A DNA stretch of 64,000 bases from Acidimicrobiales bacterium (GCA_024638815.1 JAHEJM010000006.1:19753-83752), one strand, 5' to 3'; positions 1-9,930 are shown, counted from the stretch's first letter. The notes: generated by a model from the sequence alone, not told the origin. Numbers and translations are program-made.

Positions 1-143
1 CAAATTCAGCAAGAGTCGCCACGGCCAGAACCGAGGCGGACTTGGAGAACATCGACTCCAGTCTACCGGGCACCGGGCCCAAGTCGCTCCGTAGATGCCC
101 GGAGAGGGCCCGATCGGGCCTGTGATCGGTAGCCTGAGCATCA

Positions 144-1487
144 GTGTCACGCCCCCCCTCCGTCGATCAGCTGGCTCGTTCCCTAGCCCATCACGGTCTG
201 CCCCACCCCGTGCTGGTCGAGGTTGCACGACGGGCCATTGCACTCGATCGGGTCGACCACGCCGACGAACTGGCCCGCCGGCGGGCTCGCCGAATGCTGG
301 TTCCCGTCATCAACGCCACCGGGGTGCTGCTCCACACCAATCTGGGTCGGGCTCCCCTGGCAGTGGAAACGGCCGCCACCTACACCAACCTCGAGTTGAA
401 CCTGGCCACCGGCAAGCGGGGCAGCCGCCAGGCTGCCATCGGCGAGCTCCTGGCCACCGCCTGCGGGGCCGAGGCGGCCATGGTCGTGAACAACTGTGCC
501 GGAGCCGTGCTGTTGACCCTGGCCGCCCTGGCCCAAGGCCGGGGTGTGGCAGTGGGCCGGGGCGAGATGGTCGAGATCGGAGGCGGGTTCCGCATCCCCG
601 ACGTCATGAACCAATCGGGGGCCCATCTGGTCGAGGTCGGGACCACCAACCGGTCCCGGCTGTCGGACTATGTGGCCGCCGCCCACGCCGGGTCACCGTC
701 CGGGCCGGCCGTCACCTCGAACCCCGCGGCCGGCCTGGCCATGGTGCTGAAGGTCCACCGTTCCAACTACAAGATCGTGGGCTTCACCGAGGACGTCTCG
801 GTCCGGGAGCTGGCAGCCAGTCCCGACATTGCCGTGCCGGTGGTGGCCGACATCGGCTCCGGGCTGCTCGACCGATCCTGCCCCTGGCTCGACGGGCCGC
901 CCCCGGGCTGGTTGGCCGATGAACCGGCGGTACGCCAGACCCTGGGCGACGGAGCCGACCTGGTGCTGTTCAGTGGCGACAAGCTGTTCGGGGGCCCCCA
1001 GGCCGGCATCATCGCCGGCCGCCGCGACCTGGTGGAACGTTGCGGACACCACCCCTTGGCCCGGGCTCTGCGTCCGGGCTCGCTGGTGATCCACGCCCTG
1101 CAGCAGGTCACCTTGGCCTACCTCGACCGACGGGGCGAGGATATCCCGCTATGGCGCATGGTGGCCGCCACCACCGATGAACTCGAGCAGCGGTCAGAGG
1201 CCATCGTGGCCCGTATCGAGGCCCGGGCCGGCGCCTCGCAGCCGGCACCCCTCTCCATCACGGCCGGTCCAACCGAGGCGGTCCCCGGCGGCGGCACACT
1301 GCCCACGGTCATCCTGCCCAGCCACGGGCTGAGGGTCGACGGCGACATCACCGAGCAACTCCGAAACCGCGACCGCCCCATCATCGCCCGGGTCGAGGAA
1401 GCCAGCACCGTCATCGACCTCCGAACGGTGGATCGGCTCGACGACGCCGAACTCACCGCCGCGCTCATGAGCAGTTGTGGCCAATGA
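144..1487 (+). CDS. selA: L-seryl-tRNA(Sec) selenium transferase SelA
   Basis: 447-aa ORF (GTG start) with SelA-type sequence (VINATGVLLHTNLGRAPL, GDKLFGGPQAGII); overlaps selB by ATGA. Confidence 0.95.
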   Translation: MSRPPSVDQLARSLAHHGLPHPVLVEVARRAIALDRVDHADELARRRARRMLVPVINATGVLLHTNLGRAPLAVETAATYTNLELNLATGKRGSRQAAIGELLATACGAEAAMVVNNCAGAVLLTLAALAQGRGVAVGRGEMVEIGGGFRIPDVMNQSGAHLVEVGTTNRSRLSDYVAAAHAGSPSGPAVTSNPAAGLAMVLKVHRSNYKIVGFTEDVSVRELAASPDIAVPVVADIGSGLLDRSCPWLDGPPPGWLADEPAVRQTLGDGADLVLFSGDKLFGGPQAGIIAGRRDLVERCGHHPLARALRPGSLVIHALQQVTLAYLDRRGEDIPLWRMVAATTDELEQRSEAIVARIEARAGASQPAPLSITAGPTEAVPGGGTLPTVILPSHGLRVDGDITEQLRNRDRPIIARVEEASTVIDLRTVDRLDDAELTAALMSSCGQ

Positions 1488-3202
1488 CCGTCATCGCCAC
1501 TGCAGGACACGTCGACCACGGCAAGTCGACCTTGGTCAAGGCGCTCACCGGTATCGACCCCGATCGCTGGGACGAGGAGAAGGCCCGCGGCCTCACCATC
1601 GATCTGGGCTTTGCCAACACCGTGCTGCCGTCGGGCCAACCGCTGTCGCTGGTGGACGTGCCCGGCCATGTGCGGTTCCTCCGCAACATGCTGGCCGGGG
1701 TGGGGAGCGTGGACGCCTGCCTGTTCGTGGTGGCCGCCACCGAGGGGTGGAAGCCCCAGTCGGAGGAGCATTTGCGCATCCTCGACCTGCTTGGTCTGCA
1801 GCATGGGGTGATTGCCCTGACCAAGGTCGACCAGGTCGATGACGACCTGCTGGAGCTGGCCCACCTCGATGTGGAGGAGCACGTGGTCGGCACCTTCCTG
1901 GCCGGCGCCGAGGTCATCGATGTCGCCGCCATCGAGCATCGGGGGGTGAACGAGGTTGCCGTCGCCCTGGACCGCCTCGTGGCCGGTGACACCGCTCATC
2001 GGGACGAACGCACCCCAAGACTATGGGTCGACCGCTCGTTCGCACCGGCCGGGGTGGGTACCGTGGTCACCGGCACGCTGACCGGCGCCTCGTTGTCGGT
2101 GGGCGACTCGCTGACCGTGGCCGGCGCCGGGCCCGATCGCCCGACGGTCCGCATCCGCGGCCTGCAAAGCCACCACCGGGATCTGGACCGGGTCGGCCCG
2201 GCCAACCGGGTGGCGGTGAACCTGGTGGGTATCAGCCACGGCGACATCGCCCGGGGCGATGTGCTGGTCGAGGAGCACGACTGGCACTTCACCACCACCG
2301 TCGACGCCGAATTGACCGTGCTCGACCGCCTCGACCACGCCGTGTCCCGGCGCGGCGCCTACGCCGCCTACATCGGCTCCGGCGAATTCCCGGTCCGGCT
2401 GCGGGTCATCGGGGCCGGTGAGATCGGCCCCGGCGAGCGAGGACCGGTTCGTCTCCATCTTCCCCGGCCCCTACCGCTGGTCCCCGGCGACCGCTTCATC
2501 CTGCGGGAGAGCGGTCGGTACGAGACCGTGGGCGGCGGCCATATCCTCGATGTCGATCCCGTGCTGCCGGCGTCCAGGGCCCGACCCGACCTGTCGGTGC
2601 AACGGGTGGTGGCCGAGCGAGGCTGGGTCAAGGCCGCGACCCTGACCCGACTGACCGGGCAGACGGTCGGACCCACCATCGGCGACTGGGTGGTCGATCC
2701 AACCGCCCTGGCTGAAACCACCGCCGAGGTGACCAAGGCGGTGGAAGCGGCGGGCGCCCTCGGCCTCGATCTGGCCGGCCTGGATGCCCGGCAACGGGCT
2801 GTGGTCGACAACGACGACACCTTCACCGTCGACAACGGACGAGTGACGATCGGGCCTCGGGTCGATCCCCTGGCCGGTCACCCATGGATCGCCGAGCTGG
2901 AGGCCGAACCGTTCAGCCCCCCGGGCCCCGACGGCGTGGACCGGGGCGAGGTCAGGGAACTCGTCCGTCGCAGTCTGGTGGTGGAGCAGGACGGTGTCCA
3001 CTTCGCCCCGGCGGCGGTCGAAAAGGCACGGCAGCTCCTGCGGTCACGCTTCGAGCAGCAGCCCGAGGGCCTGACCGTGGCCGAGATCCGGGACATGCTG
3101 CAAACGAGCAGGAAGTACGTTCTGGCCCTTTTGGCCTATCTGGACAACAACGGCATGACCCGTCGGCGCGGCGACTTCCGCATTCCCGGGCCCCGCCTGT
3201 AG
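1484..3202 (+). CDS. selB: Selenocysteine-specific translation elongation factor SelB
   Basis: GTPase motifs AGHVDHGKSTLVKAL, DVPGHVRF, TKVD; C-terminal winged-helix-like region; follows selA. Confidence 0.95.
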   Translation: MTVIATAGHVDHGKSTLVKALTGIDPDRWDEEKARGLTIDLGFANTVLPSGQPLSLVDVPGHVRFLRNMLAGVGSVDACLFVVAATEGWKPQSEEHLRILDLLGLQHGVIALTKVDQVDDDLLELAHLDVEEHVVGTFLAGAEVIDVAAIEHRGVNEVAVALDRLVAGDTAHRDERTPRLWVDRSFAPAGVGTVVTGTLTGASLSVGDSLTVAGAGPDRPTVRIRGLQSHHRDLDRVGPANRVAVNLVGISHGDIARGDVLVEEHDWHFTTTVDAELTVLDRLDHAVSRRGAYAAYIGSGEFPVRLRVIGAGEIGPGERGPVRLHLPRPLPLVPGDRFILRESGRYETVGGGHILDVDPVLPASRARPDLSVQRVVAERGWVKAATLTRLTGQTVGPTIGDWVVDPTALAETTAEVTKAVEAAGALGLDLAGLDARQRAVVDNDDTFTVDNGRVTIGPRVDPLAGHPWIAELEAEPFSPPGPDGVDRGEVRELVRRSLVVEQDGVHFAPAAVEKARQLLRSRFEQQPEGLTVAEIRDMLQTSRKYVLALLAYLDNNGMTRRRGDFRIPGPRL

Positions 3203-3224
3203 GTCGACGGGGCCAGGCCGGGTC

Positions 3225-3542
3225 CTAGGCGCCGGTGTTGGCGGCGAGCACCAGTTCCTTGCGCTCCTTGGCCGTCAAGCCGCCCCAGATGCCGTGCTGT
3301 TCGCCGATGTTGAGGGCGTAATCACGGCATTGACGCAGCACCGGGCATTGCTCGCAGATCTCCTTGGCCCGAGCCTCCCGCCGACGCTTGTCGATCCGAC
3401 GCTCGAGGCGGGACGGAGGGAAGAAGATGGCGTGATTCGGGCCCTTGCACGCCGCCTTGTCCTGCCACTCACTCCGATCGAGACCACCAGAACGGCCCAG
3501 CTCGATCACCCGGCTCGCATTCAGTGGATGCCTGACGGCCAC
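3225..3542 (-). CDS. WhiB family Fe-S transcriptional regulator
   Basis: Four-Cys WhiB pattern (CKGP...CEQCPVLRQC) and GIWGG turn. Confidence 0.93.
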   Translation of the reverse strand: MAVRHPLNASRVIELGRSGGLDRSEWQDKAACKGPNHAIFFPPSRLERRIDKRRREARAKEICEQCPVLRQCRDYALNIGEQHGIWGGLTAKERKELVLAANTGA

Positions 3543-3711
3543 AATGACGTCCCCCTTTGTCCGTTTGTGACGATTTTTTCCTTATTCCAGAGAGTCCGCA
3601 TTCCCGGAGATTGTCGAACCCTGGTCGTTGCCCAACAATCTATCCCGGTCGTTCGACAACCCACGTGATGGCGCAGCGTACCGTATGGAGTGAACGGGTC
3701 AACAGGTAAAC

Positions 3712-5103
3712 CTACCGTTTCTCCCGGTAGTCCCTGGCGCCACCCTCCTCGGGTTCGACCTCCAGCAGCAGCCGACTGATTCCCACCACCCGGACCCGGC
3801 CCCCCTTCTCCACCGGGGTGGCCCGATTGGTGAAGGCTCGCCAGGTCACTTCTCGGATTTTGACCGTGCCCTCCGGATCGACCCCGGTCACCGCCTCACC
3901 CAACTCGCCGATCATCCATTGACGACCGATGGTGGGGGTCGAGAAGCGGGTTCGAACCATGGACGGCATACCGGTGTAGGCATAGAGCACGGCACCGATG
4001 ATGGCGGCCAGGGCCGTGATCCACGACATGGTCACCCCGTCATAGAGGAACCAGGTGCCGACGACGAAGCCGACCAGCCCGACGATGGTGTAGAACCGGG
4101 GCACGTTGGTCTGGATGTCGATGGCGAGGAAGAACATGCTCACCAGCAGCAGGGCGATGGCCCACCATCGTGTGGGAAGGGAGGCCAACCCGTAGCCGCC
4201 CAGTGCGAGTAGGACCGCTCCGATCACGCCGGCCACGCCTACACCGGCCACGAACAGCTCGAAGACCAGGATGGCCAAGCCCATGGTGAAGAACAGATAG
4301 GCCACCTCGGGGCTGCCCACCGTGTGGAACATCTGGGATGTCAACGGCAGGCCGGTGAGGAAGACCGAGCTCCGAGGCACGGTGGCGATGGTCCCGTCGG
4401 CGTTGCGGCAGACGAAGACTTCGAAGCCGTCGAATTGGGCTGCGAAGGCACCGATGGACACGATGTCGGACAGGGGACCCACGGCCAATCCGGCCTGGAC
4501 CGCCTCGTCGGCCGAGAACACCGAGGTTTCCAGCCGGGTGGACGCGTCGCCAAACGGTTCACCCCAGTCCGCCGGAAGGCGGCGGGTTCCGGTGGCTCCG
4601 ATGGTGGAGTTGGGAGTGATGGCGATGCGGTCGGCAACCGTGGCCAGCTCGGCCGCTCCCCCTCGAGCCGTCGAACCCGACTGACCGACCCAGAGCCCGA
4701 TAGGCAGTCGGGAGTCCCTCAGACGGCTGGCGAACTCGACGAACTCGGCGTCGTTCAGCACCGAACCCCTGCTGTTGACCCGGAGCACGAAGCCGATGGT
4801 GTTGTCATCGGCCTCGGCCCGGGACAGCTCGTCGAGCACGTAATCGGCGACCACCGGGTCGATCAATCCGGCCACCTTGACCACTCGGATCCGGGAGTCG
4901 GCGACGGGCACCGTGGACAGATCGGTGGGACAGGACTCGATCTCCTCGGTCGAACCGGAGCCCTCCTGGGCCGCAGCCGGCGTCGTCATCGCAAGCGTGG
5001 CCGACAGCGCGGCCAGGACCAGCAGGCCGAATGCCACAGTCAGCGAAGGGAGGCGAACCAGTAGCCTCGAAGTTGGTGACTGCGCAAGACTTTTTCGCCG
5101 CAT
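3712..5103 (-). CDS. NfeD-like membrane protein with ClpP-class protease-like N-terminus
   Basis: Signal peptide, ClpP-like segment (FVLRVNSRGSVLNDAEFVEFASRLRDSRLPIGLWVGQSGSTARGGAAELA), several TM helices and a C-terminal NfeD-type OB domain. The start may be internal (GTG at 5037). Confidence 0.8.
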   Translation of the reverse strand: MRRKSLAQSPTSRLLVRLPSLTVAFGLLVLAALSATLAMTTPAAAQEGSGSTEEIESCPTDLSTVPVADSRIRVVKVAGLIDPVVADYVLDELSRAEADDNTIGFVLRVNSRGSVLNDAEFVEFASRLRDSRLPIGLWVGQSGSTARGGAAELATVADRIAITPNSTIGATGTRRLPADWGEPFGDASTRLETSVFSADEAVQAGLAVGPLSDIVSIGAFAAQFDGFEVFVCRNADGTIATVPRSSVFLTGLPLTSQMFHTVGSPEVAYLFFTMGLAILVFELFVAGVGVAGVIGAVLLALGGYGLASLPTRWWAIALLLVSMFFLAIDIQTNVPRFYTIVGLVGFVVGTWFLYDGVTMSWITALAAIIGAVLYAYTGMPSMVRTRFSTPTIGRQWMIGELGEAVTGVDPEGTVKIREVTWRAFTNRATPVEKGGRVRVVGISRLLLEVEPEEGGARDYREKR

Positions 5104-6047
5104 CCAATGTCCTCATCGTGGCCGGCAAGGGCGGGGTCGGGAAAACTACGGTTGGGGCCTGCCTGGCCGTGGCCGCTGCCCGTGCCGGATTCGACACCTT
5201 GCTCATCGAACTGGAGGGGTTCAGCCATCTGGCCCGGACGTTGCAGGTTGGTTCTCTAGGCTACGAGCCCCGAACCGTGAACCACCACGGCCGGGCCACC
5301 GAAACCGACTCCAGCGGTCGGCTGCGAGCCATGCAGCTGCGACCGGAGGAGGCGCTGGCCGACTACCTCGATCGCACCGGAATGGGTCCGCTGATCAACC
5401 GGGTCAGTCGGGCCGGTGCCATCGAAGTGGTCACCGCCGCCGCGCCCGGTATCCGCGATCTGGTCACCTTGGGAAAGATCCGTCAGATGGAACAGGCCGG
5501 GGTGGCCGATCTGATCGTGGTCGATGCCCCGGCGTCGGGCCATGCCATCACCTTCCTCACCTGCGCCGAGGCCATGGCCGCGTCGTCCAACTCCGGCCCC
5601 ATTCGGGAGCAGGCCGACCAGGTCCTGGCCATGCTGGGGGACGACACCCGGTGCCAGGTCATGTTGGTGACATTGCCCGAGGAGACGCCGGTGTCGGAGA
5701 CGGTGGAAACGGCCTTCGCCATCGAGGACCGGGTTGGCCTCAAGCTCGGCCCGGTGGTGGTCAACAGCGTGTGGCCGACCATCGATGGGCTGGAGCGTCG
5801 GCTGGCCGAGGTCGGCGACAACACCCGCGTCGACCCGGCCCTGATCGCCGCCGCCCGGTTCCGGCTCGACCGCCAGGCCGACCAGAACACCCAGATCGAC
5901 CGCCTGGCCCGGGAGCTGCCCCTGTCTCAGATCACGCTGCCCCATCTGTTCCGGGCCGATATGGATCTCGCCGCCATCGACGAGCTGGCCGACGCCCTCA
6001 CCGATCAGGTCGACATCATTCCTCCGCCCGAACCGACCGGCTCATGA
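5076..6047 (+). CDS. ArsA/Get3-family ATPase, first of a tandem pair
   Basis: Deviant Walker A (VAGKGGVGKTTVGACLAV); ORF open from 5031, probable GTG start 5076. Confidence 0.85.
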   Translation: MTAQDFFAASNVLIVAGKGGVGKTTVGACLAVAAARAGFDTLLIELEGFSHLARTLQVGSLGYEPRTVNHHGRATETDSSGRLRAMQLRPEEALADYLDRTGMGPLINRVSRAGAIEVVTAAAPGIRDLVTLGKIRQMEQAGVADLIVVDAPASGHAITFLTCAEAMAASSNSGPIREQADQVLAMLGDDTRCQVMLVTLPEETPVSETVETAFAIEDRVGLKLGPVVVNSVWPTIDGLERRLAEVGDNTRVDPALIAAARFRLDRQADQNTQIDRLARELPLSQITLPHLFRADMDLAAIDELADALTDQVDIIPPPEPTGS

Positions 6048-7159
6048 TCACGCTACATCGGGTGACGGTGTGCCTGGGGTCGGGCGGAGTGGGCAAGACC
6101 ACGGTGGCCGCCGCCCTGGCCCTGGCCATGGCCGAACGGGGCGAACGGGTGGTGGTGTTGACCATCGACCCGGCTCGACGCCTGGCCGACGCCCTGGGCC
6201 TGCAGGACGGGTTGGGTAACGAGCCCGCCCTGGTTCGGCGCTGGGACGACACCGGCGGCGAGCTGTGGGCGACCATGCTCGACCCGGCCGAGACTTTCCG
6301 AAACGTGGTGCAAACCGAATCGACGTCGGACGAGCAGGCACGAACCATCATGGCCAACAGCCTCTTCACCAACCTGGTCACATCCCTGTCGGGTACGAAC
6401 GAATACATGGCGGCCGAGCGACTCCATCAGCTCCACAGCGATGAGCGATTCGATCGGGTGGTGGTCGACACCCCACCGTCGCGCCACGGGATCGACTTCC
6501 TGGAAAGCCCGGGTCGCCTCTATCGATTCGTCAACCACCGCCTGTACCGGTCGGTGTTCGCTCCCACCACCAGCCTGTTGCGTACCGTCTCGGCCGGCAG
6601 TCAGATGATACTTCGATTGCTGGGCCGGATCGTCGGAAGCCGGCTGGTCGACGATGTCATCACCTTCTTCGCCAACTTCCAGGGACTGGATCAGGGATTC
6701 CGGCGTAGGGCCGAGGCCATCGAAGAGGTTCTCGACACCGAGACCTCATTCGTCCTGGTCGCCTCTCCCCGGGCCCAGCCGTTGGAGGAGGCTCGCTGGA
6801 TCGTTGACCGGCTGAAGCCTCCACTGTCGGTGGTGGTGATGAACCGGCTGTGTCCGGTGGACGCCGCCGGGGCCGGCGGCGGGGCCGGGGCCGAAGGCGG
6901 TGAGGACCGGACCGACTTCGACACCGATCCCCTGGTCCGAAATCTTCGGGAGCTGGCCGCACTTGCCGTTCAGGAACAGCAGTTGACGGACGAGTTCATA
7001 GCTGATGTGAGAGGCAACGGCGATAACGCCGATGCGTCGACCATTCAGATCTGGGAACAGGGCACCCCGGTCAGCGATCTCGACGACATCGAGCGGATCT
7101 CGGATGCGCTGTCGGCCGCTATGACCGGAAGCGGCGGCGGTGACGGGTCAGCCGCCTGA
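6044..7159 (+). CDS. ArsA/Get3-family ATPase, second of a tandem pair
   Basis: CLGSGGVGKTTVAAALALAMAERGERVVVLTIDPARRLADALG; ATGA overlap with the preceding ATPase. Confidence 0.88.
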   Translation: MITLHRVTVCLGSGGVGKTTVAAALALAMAERGERVVVLTIDPARRLADALGLQDGLGNEPALVRRWDDTGGELWATMLDPAETFRNVVQTESTSDEQARTIMANSLFTNLVTSLSGTNEYMAAERLHQLHSDERFDRVVVDTPPSRHGIDFLESPGRLYRFVNHRLYRSVFAPTTSLLRTVSAGSQMILRLLGRIVGSRLVDDVITFFANFQGLDQGFRRRAEAIEEVLDTETSFVLVASPRAQPLEEARWIVDRLKPPLSVVVMNRLCPVDAAGAGGGAGAEGGEDRTDFDTDPLVRNLRELAALAVQEQQLTDEFIADVRGNGDNADASTIQIWEQGTPVSDLDDIERISDALSAAMTGSGGGDGSAA

Positions 7160-7504
7160 TTCGTCCCCCGCCGCTTCGAGGGCGGCCTCCGCCTCCTCCA
7201 CCGACTCGGTGACCGGGACGATGCGATCGAATCCGGTGGTGTGGAGCAGACGGGTCAGGGCGGGCCGGGTGCAGGCCACGGCCACGGCCCCGTCGGCCTC
7301 CCGAGCCCGGCGGATACCGCCGATGAGCGCGCCCAGCCCGGCCGAGTCCATGAACGGAACTTCGGACAGATCGATCAGGAGGTGACGTTCCCCGGCCAGC
7401 TTCGACAGGGCTTCACGGAAGGCGCCGACCGTGTACGCGTCCAGTTCGCCCGACGGGCGACAAAGCGTATAGTTTTCGGTTTCTTCGATATGGATCTCGA
7501 GCAT
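7148..7504 (-). CDS. STAS-domain anti-sigma factor antagonist
   Basis: MLEIHIEETENYTLCRPSGELDAYTVGAFREAL...LIDLSEVPFMDSAGLGALIG with the conserved Ser. Confidence 0.88.
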   Translation of the reverse strand: MLEIHIEETENYTLCRPSGELDAYTVGAFREALSKLAGERHLLIDLSEVPFMDSAGLGALIGGIRRAREADGAVAVACTRPALTRLLHTTGFDRIVPVTESVEEAEAALEAAGDESGG

Positions 7505-7711
7505 CGGCGTTCCCCGTGCCTTTCCGTCGGCGCTGTGTCGGATCATCGGGTCACCGCATGGATTCGAGCCGGTGGGCCCGCCGTCCGGGGTGGAGCCGTG
7601 GTGATCAACGTGCGAATCGATCGCGATCCGCATGGGCGATCGTATCGCCGATTTGAAGCGGAGTGAACTTCGCAGGTCGGCGCGAGGTCGTAACTATGTA
7701 GCATTGGGATT

Positions 7712-8119
7712 GTGACCATCGTGCTGCTCGCAACCGATTCCGACAGCCTGGCGGCCGAAGTGGACGCCACACTGGCCAATGACGACACCGACGTTCTCCG
7801 GGTTCGCAGGGGCCAGGATGTCCTGCCGGTGGTCAAGGCCAAGGATCCGCAGTTGGTGTTGCTCGACCTCCAAATCGGAAACATGGGCGGCATCGCCGCC
7901 TGCCTGGCCATTCGTCAGGAGGAGGGAGCGGGACGCCTCGAACCGCGACCGGTCGGGCTGTTGCTCGATCGCTCCGTCGATGTCTTCCTGGCCCAGGAGT
8001 CACGGGCCGACGGCTGGCTGATCAAGCCAATCGATTCGCTACGGCTCCGCCGCCTGGCCAAGGCGCTCCAGACCGGCGGCAGCTACCACGAGGGAGTCGA
8101 AGACCGGATCACGGTATGA
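7712..8119 (+). CDS. Stand-alone response-regulator receiver-like protein
   Basis: Receiver fold with LVLLDLQIGNMGG (candidate phospho-Asp) and WLIKPID; no output domain. Confidence 0.75.
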   Translation: MTIVLLATDSDSLAAEVDATLANDDTDVLRVRRGQDVLPVVKAKDPQLVLLDLQIGNMGGIAACLAIRQEEGAGRLEPRPVGLLLDRSVDVFLAQESRADGWLIKPIDSLRLRRLAKALQTGGSYHEGVEDRITV

Positions 8120-8171
8120 AAAGTCGATCCGTGGCCGAGAATTCACGATAGGATCGGAATCCGTCAACCAT

Positions 8172-8245
8172 CGGGTTGTGGCGCAGGTTGGTAGCGCGCC
8201 TCGTTCGGGACGAGGAGGTCGGGAGTTCAAATCTCCCCAACCCGA
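8172..8245 (+). tRNA. tRNA-Pro (anticodon CGG)
   Basis: Acceptor CGGGTTG/CAACCCG, anticodon stem CCTCG-TTCGGGA-CGAGG (CGG), T arm GGGAGTTCAAATCTCCC; CCA not encoded. Confidence 0.93.
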
Positions 8246-8309
8246 CGCAGTATGTACGCCGGAGGCGTTCATACCGGAGTCCCTGGCTCCAAACTCTCAG
8301 CCATGACGT

Positions 8310-8339
8310 CAACAGCGACCACCTTGGTGGTCGCTGTTG
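8310..8339 (+). terminator. Hairpin terminator-like inverted repeat downstream of tRNA-Pro
   Basis: CAACAGCGACCACC-TT-GGTGGTCGCTGTTG, perfect 14-bp stem; no long T tract. Confidence 0.6.
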
Positions 8340-8448
8340 TTGCGACTCGTGCCGGCTCCTAGCAAACCTGCATTGCTCGCTTGATGATCAATTCTAGCCG
8401 CCGGACTGCAGCCAGGTCATATCCCGGCGGCTGCGATGGTCCTCCGTC

Positions 8449-8703
8449 TCAGGGAGCCGGCTTCAGGAAGCCTTGGCGGATTCCGAGCCAGAGCAACCCC
8501 GCCGCCACCAGCGCCGCAATGATGATGGCCAGGAAACCGTTGACCCCGCCCAGCACCAGGCCGACGATGAACGCCGACACCACGCCAAGACCGATGGTCT
8601 TCGCGATGCCGATGTCCTGGCCGCCCGGCAGAATGAGCCGACCGAGTGCCCCGACGATGGCGCCCGTGATCACGGCTCCGATTACCCATCCGATGAATCC
8701 CAC
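8449..8703 (-). CDS. GlsB/YeaQ/YmgE family small membrane protein
   Basis: 84 aa, MGFIGWVIGAVITGAIVGALGRLILPGGQDIGIAKTIGLGVVSAFIVG, Gly-rich transglycosylase-associated family pattern. Confidence 0.9.
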   Translation of the reverse strand: MGFIGWVIGAVITGAIVGALGRLILPGGQDIGIAKTIGLGVVSAFIVGLVLGGVNGFLAIIIAALVAAGLLWLGIRQGFLKPAP

Positions 8704-9017
8704 TTTGTCCTCCGTAGACGAGAAGATGACGAGATCTTACTACCAGGTGAAGCGACATCGGCACAACTGCGTAAGCTGCTGAAAGTGCTTTGTTTAAGGC
8801 TGTTTGAGCGGGCCGGACGACGAAAACCCGCCTGGCGAGGGCACATTTGGCACCAAGGCGGTCATGTGTTGCAGTTCTGCGATCATTGTTCGCCGAACGT
8901 ACGGGACCGAGGCCCTGGGCCAAATGGAGGGTTCATACCGAGGCAGCCATCATCGTTCCCGGGCCCTGACCCGCCCGCCTCGATCCGAGGCCCGGTTCCG
9001 GCCTGAAGTAGAGTGAG

Positions 9018-9905
9018 ATGATGATCGTGTCGGAAGCGCTGAGCCTCGTTCGGCGGCAGGGGGCCGGACTGCTGCGCTCGGCCATCGCCGGCGACCAAGC
9101 CCTGGAAACCGCCGACCTGGCCAACCCCGACGACTTTGGCCTTTTCGGACCGGCGTCCTCGGCATGGCGAGTCCACGGTAACGCCGCCATGCTCATCGGC
9201 GGGCTGCGAGCACTGCTGCTTCAGACACTCCATCCCCTGGCCATGGCCGGTGTGGCCGACCACTCCGACTATCGCCACGACCCACGGGGCCGCCTCCATC
9301 GCACCGGCCGATTCGTGGGCGCCACCACTTACGGCACCACCAGGGCGGCCACGATCGAGATCGAGCGGGTCAAACGGGTCCATGAGCGGGTGGTCGGCCA
9401 CGCCCCCGACGGCCGGCCCTACGCCGCCAACGATCCCCATCTGATGCTGTGGGTGCACGTAACCGAGGTCGACAGCTTCCTGACTGCGTTCGAGCGCTAC
9501 GGCCATGGCCGACTAACCGATGCCGAGAAGGATCGCTATGTGGCGGAAATGGCCGAGGTGGCCCGGCGGCTGGGTACCGACACCCCACCCACCAATCGCC
9601 GTGGTTTGGACGACACCCTCGAGCGGTTCCGATCGGAGTGCGCCTATACCGATCAGGCCAAGGAGACGGTTCGCTTTCTGCTGGTACCACCGGTCCCCCT
9701 GGTCACCATGGGTGGCTACGGCGTCATCGCCGCCGCAGCCGTCGCCGATCTCCCCGGCTGGGCCCGTTCCATGCTGCGGCTCCCCCTGTTGCCGGGAACC
9801 GACACGATGGCCATCCGTCCCGCAGCCATCGCCCTGACCCGCACGGTTGGCTGGTTCATGAGCTATCGCCGCTGGGAGCAGGAAGACCGACTGCTGACCG
9901 GCTGA
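9018..9905 (+). CDS. DUF2236 (oxygenase MpaB-like) family protein
   Basis: AWRVHGNAAMLIGGLRALLLQTLHPLAMAGVADHSDYRHDPRGRLHRTGRFV pattern of DUF2236. Confidence 0.85.
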   Translation: MMIVSEALSLVRRQGAGLLRSAIAGDQALETADLANPDDFGLFGPASSAWRVHGNAAMLIGGLRALLLQTLHPLAMAGVADHSDYRHDPRGRLHRTGRFVGATTYGTTRAATIEIERVKRVHERVVGHAPDGRPYAANDPHLMLWVHVTEVDSFLTAFERYGHGRLTDAEKDRYVAEMAEVARRLGTDTPPTNRRGLDDTLERFRSECAYTDQAKETVRFLLVPPVPLVTMGGYGVIAAAAVADLPGWARSMLRLPLLPGTDTMAIRPAAIALTRTVGWFMSYRRWEQEDRLLTG

Positions 9906-9930
9906 GGTCATCGGGTCCTACGCTCGGACC

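Noticed and set aside
1-143. Possible tRNA-Sec upstream of selA
   Set aside because: No convincing acceptor/T-arm pairing or TTCGA-type T loop could be found by eye.
3611-3659. LexA SOS box
   Set aside because: The GAAC/GTTC half-sites are 31 bp apart, far from the 4-bp spacing of actinobacterial SOS boxes.
4877-6043. N-terminal half of the 760-aa ORF 4877..7159
   Set aside because: Out-of-frame with the upstream ArsA-like gene; real coding in this frame begins at the ATG at 6044.
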